Shown here: positions 62,928 to 64,000 of the stretch, piece after piece
Numbering within the stretch: position 1 is the first letter of the stretch
Layout: each line of letters begins with the position of its first letter
Assembly: GCF_016862515.1 (NCBI RefSeq)
Contig: NZ_BONC01000007.1
Coordinates: forward strand, 95,984-159,983
Length of the DNA stretch: 64,000 nt
Direction: 5' to 3'
From: Asanoa iriomotensis
GTDB taxonomy: Bacteria > Actinomycetota > Actinomycetes > Mycobacteriales > Micromonosporaceae
Position numbers and translations under genes: made by a program
Notes under the pieces: model-generated
What the model was told of the DNA's origin: nothing
Databases searched by the model: none
Seen by the model: only the letters and a program-made list of their open reading frames with translations

Positions 62928-63929
62928 GTGTTGCATCTGCGGATCATCGTGCCGGCCGACAGCCGCGCGGCGGTGGAGCGTCTCCTGCACGCGACGCCTG
63001 CCGTCGCCCACGTGGTGGTGCTGCCCGGCGCCGCCACCCAGCCGGTCGGCGATCTGATCCTGGCCGACGTCGTGCGGGAAGGCGCGAGCGACGTGCTGAC
63101 CGCCCTGCGCGACCTGGGCGTGGAGTCGATCGTGCTGGAACAGGTCGACGTGTCGCTGTCTCCCTATGCCGACCGGGCCGCCCGCAGGACGCCGGGCCTC
63201 GGCGTCGACGCGGTCGTCTGGGAGGAGATCGAGCACAAGACCGGCTCGGAGGCGGAGCTGTCGGGTGCGTACCTCGCATTCCTGATCGTCGCCACGGTCA
63301 TCGCCGGCATCGGCGTGCTGCTCGACCAGCCCATCCTGATCGTCGGCGCGATGGTGGTCGGTCCGGAGTTCGGCCCGCTGGCGGCGCTCAGCGTGGGCTT
63401 CGTCCAGGCCAGATGGGACCTGGTGCGCCGGTCGTTGACGGCTCTGCTTGTCGGCTTCCCGGTGGCGATGCTGGCGACGGTGGGCACCACGCTGCTGCTG
63501 GACGCCGTCGGCCTCGTCAGCCGCGAGATGCTGGTGGCACCGCGGCCACTGACCGACTTCATCTGGCGTCCGGACGCCCTGTCCTGGGTGGTCGGCTTCC
63601 TGGCCGGCGTCGCGGGCATGCTCTCCTTGACCTCGGCGAAATCCGCGACCCTGGTCGGCGTCCTGATCTCGGTGACCACCGTGCCCGCAGCGGCCAACGT
63701 CGCGGTCGCACTGGCCTACGGCGTCCGCGACGAGGCGGTCGGCTCGACGGTCCAACTCGCCATCAACCTGGCAGCGATCGTGGCGGCCGGCGTGCTGACG
63801 TTGCTCGTGCAGCGGCTCTGGTGGTGGCGCACCCGCCGACGCGACGCCGCGCGCGGGCGACCCACCGGGCGCGAACGACGGCCGGCCCGGGCTCCGGAGA
63901 CGCCTCCGGCCGAACCAAGCCGCTCCTGA
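62928..63929 (+). CDS. DUF389 membrane protein
   Basis: Membrane protein of about 333 residues. The first 100 residues form a soluble alpha/beta domain (LRIIVPADSRAAVERLLHATPAVAHVVVLPG; DVLTALRDLGVESIVLEQVDVSLS), followed by five to six TM helices with the DUF389 hallmark QPILIVGAMVVGPEFGPLAALSVGFVQARW and TSAKSATLVGVLISVTTVPAAANVAVAL. Tail is short, basic and Pro-rich. Function unknown. GTG 62928 is chosen at the start of the conserved fold; there is no ribosome binding site. Divergent from nhaA with 96 bases between starts. Confidence 0.85.
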   Translation: MLHLRIIVPADSRAAVERLLHATPAVAHVVVLPGAATQPVGDLILADVVREGASDVLTALRDLGVESIVLEQVDVSLSPYADRAARRTPGLGVDAVVWEEIEHKTGSEAELSGAYLAFLIVATVIAGIGVLLDQPILIVGAMVVGPEFGPLAALSVGFVQARWDLVRRSLTALLVGFPVAMLATVGTTLLLDAVGLVSREMLVAPRPLTDFIWRPDALSWVVGFLAGVAGMLSLTSAKSATLVGVLISVTTVPAAANVAVALAYGVRDEAVGSTVQLAINLAAIVAAGVLTLLVQRLWWWRTRRRDAARGRPTGRERRPARAPETPPAEPSRS

Positions 63930-64000
63930 CGTCCGACCGCTTCCCGTGCCGGGCGCGCTGAGGCTGTTCGCGCGACGGGATCGCTTTTCGACGCGACCCG
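63930..64000. other. Right window end, no feature
   Basis: The last 71 bases hold no supported gene or repeat; TTCGCGCGA-type short symmetry is within chance for this base composition. Confidence 0.5.

Overview
The window is about 64 kb of very GC-rich DNA with densely packed genes, many GTG or TTG starts, actinobacterial -10 boxes of TANNNT type six to eight bases ahead of start codons (leaderless transcripts), a conservon (histidine kinase, roadblock, DUF742, GTPase), BlaI/M56 and GPP34 genes. This points to a mycelial actinomycete, most likely Micromonosporaceae (Micromonospora, Actinoplanes, Asanoa or relatives). I see no tRNA, rRNA, CRISPR, prophage or intact insertion sequence.

Layout. 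1-2.8 kb: an alpha-glucosidase cut by the window edge, its LacI regulator, then a TetR regulator divergent from a membrane protein with two matching operators. 4.1-14.0 kb: a nucleoside uptake and salvage block (BMP lipoprotein, RbsA-like ATPase, two permeases, cytidine deaminase, thymidine phosphorylase, DUF4272 protein, RlmA-like methyltransferase, adenosine deaminase). 14.4-19.7 kb: a complete conservon cvnABCD with a strong terminator. 19.7-24.8 kb, opposite strand: a branched-chain amino-acid-type binding lipoprotein, a large protein whose front resembles IS110 transposases and whose tail matches the tail of the neighbouring CvnA kinase, and an acidic protein. 25-26 kb: PadR and a permease-prefix-type membrane protein. 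26.1-33.1 kb, minus strand: cydABDC (bd oxidase and its ABC assembly factor) headed by an M56 peptidase and a BlaI repressor, with many CTAC/GTAG half-sites between them. 33-34.8 kb: SDR, HxlR and Uma2 genes.

34.8-38.8 kb: deoxyribose-phosphate catabolism (deoC, full ALDH, half-length ALDH) divergent from upp. 38.9-46.8 kb: GPP34, a polytopic membrane protein, a phosphohexomutase, a Ser/Thr kinase, and a methylmalonyl-CoA-mutase-type large subunit. 46.8-55.5 kb: an M20 amidohydrolase, a DUF4349 lipoprotein, an MBL-fold hydrolase, a coiled-coil protein, SCO6745-like, GNAT and GGCT-like proteins, LpdA and a DedA protein. 55.7-59.2 kb: an ATP-grasp / alpha-E / transglutaminase operon. 59.2-64 kb: a lipid kinase, a short threonyl-tRNA-synthetase paralogue behind what looks like a classic Thr-codon attenuator, NhaA and a DUF389 protein.

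The nucleoside genes work together: the ABC importer brings nucleosides in, cdd, deoA and add deaminate or phosphorolyse them, a sugar mutase and deoC pass the pentose phosphate to aldehydes that ALDH can oxidise, and upp rescues uracil. The set cdd-deoA-add-upp-mutase-amidohydrolase-lpdA resembles the Rv3303c-Rv3315c neighbourhood of Mycobacterium tuberculosis, here split by the conservon and the cyd operon. The most novel items are the Thr attenuator before the truncated ThrRS (60.15-60.27 kb), the IS110-derived protein carrying a conservon-kinase tail (21.0-23.7 kb), and the probable BlaI control of cytochrome bd (31.7-33.1 kb).
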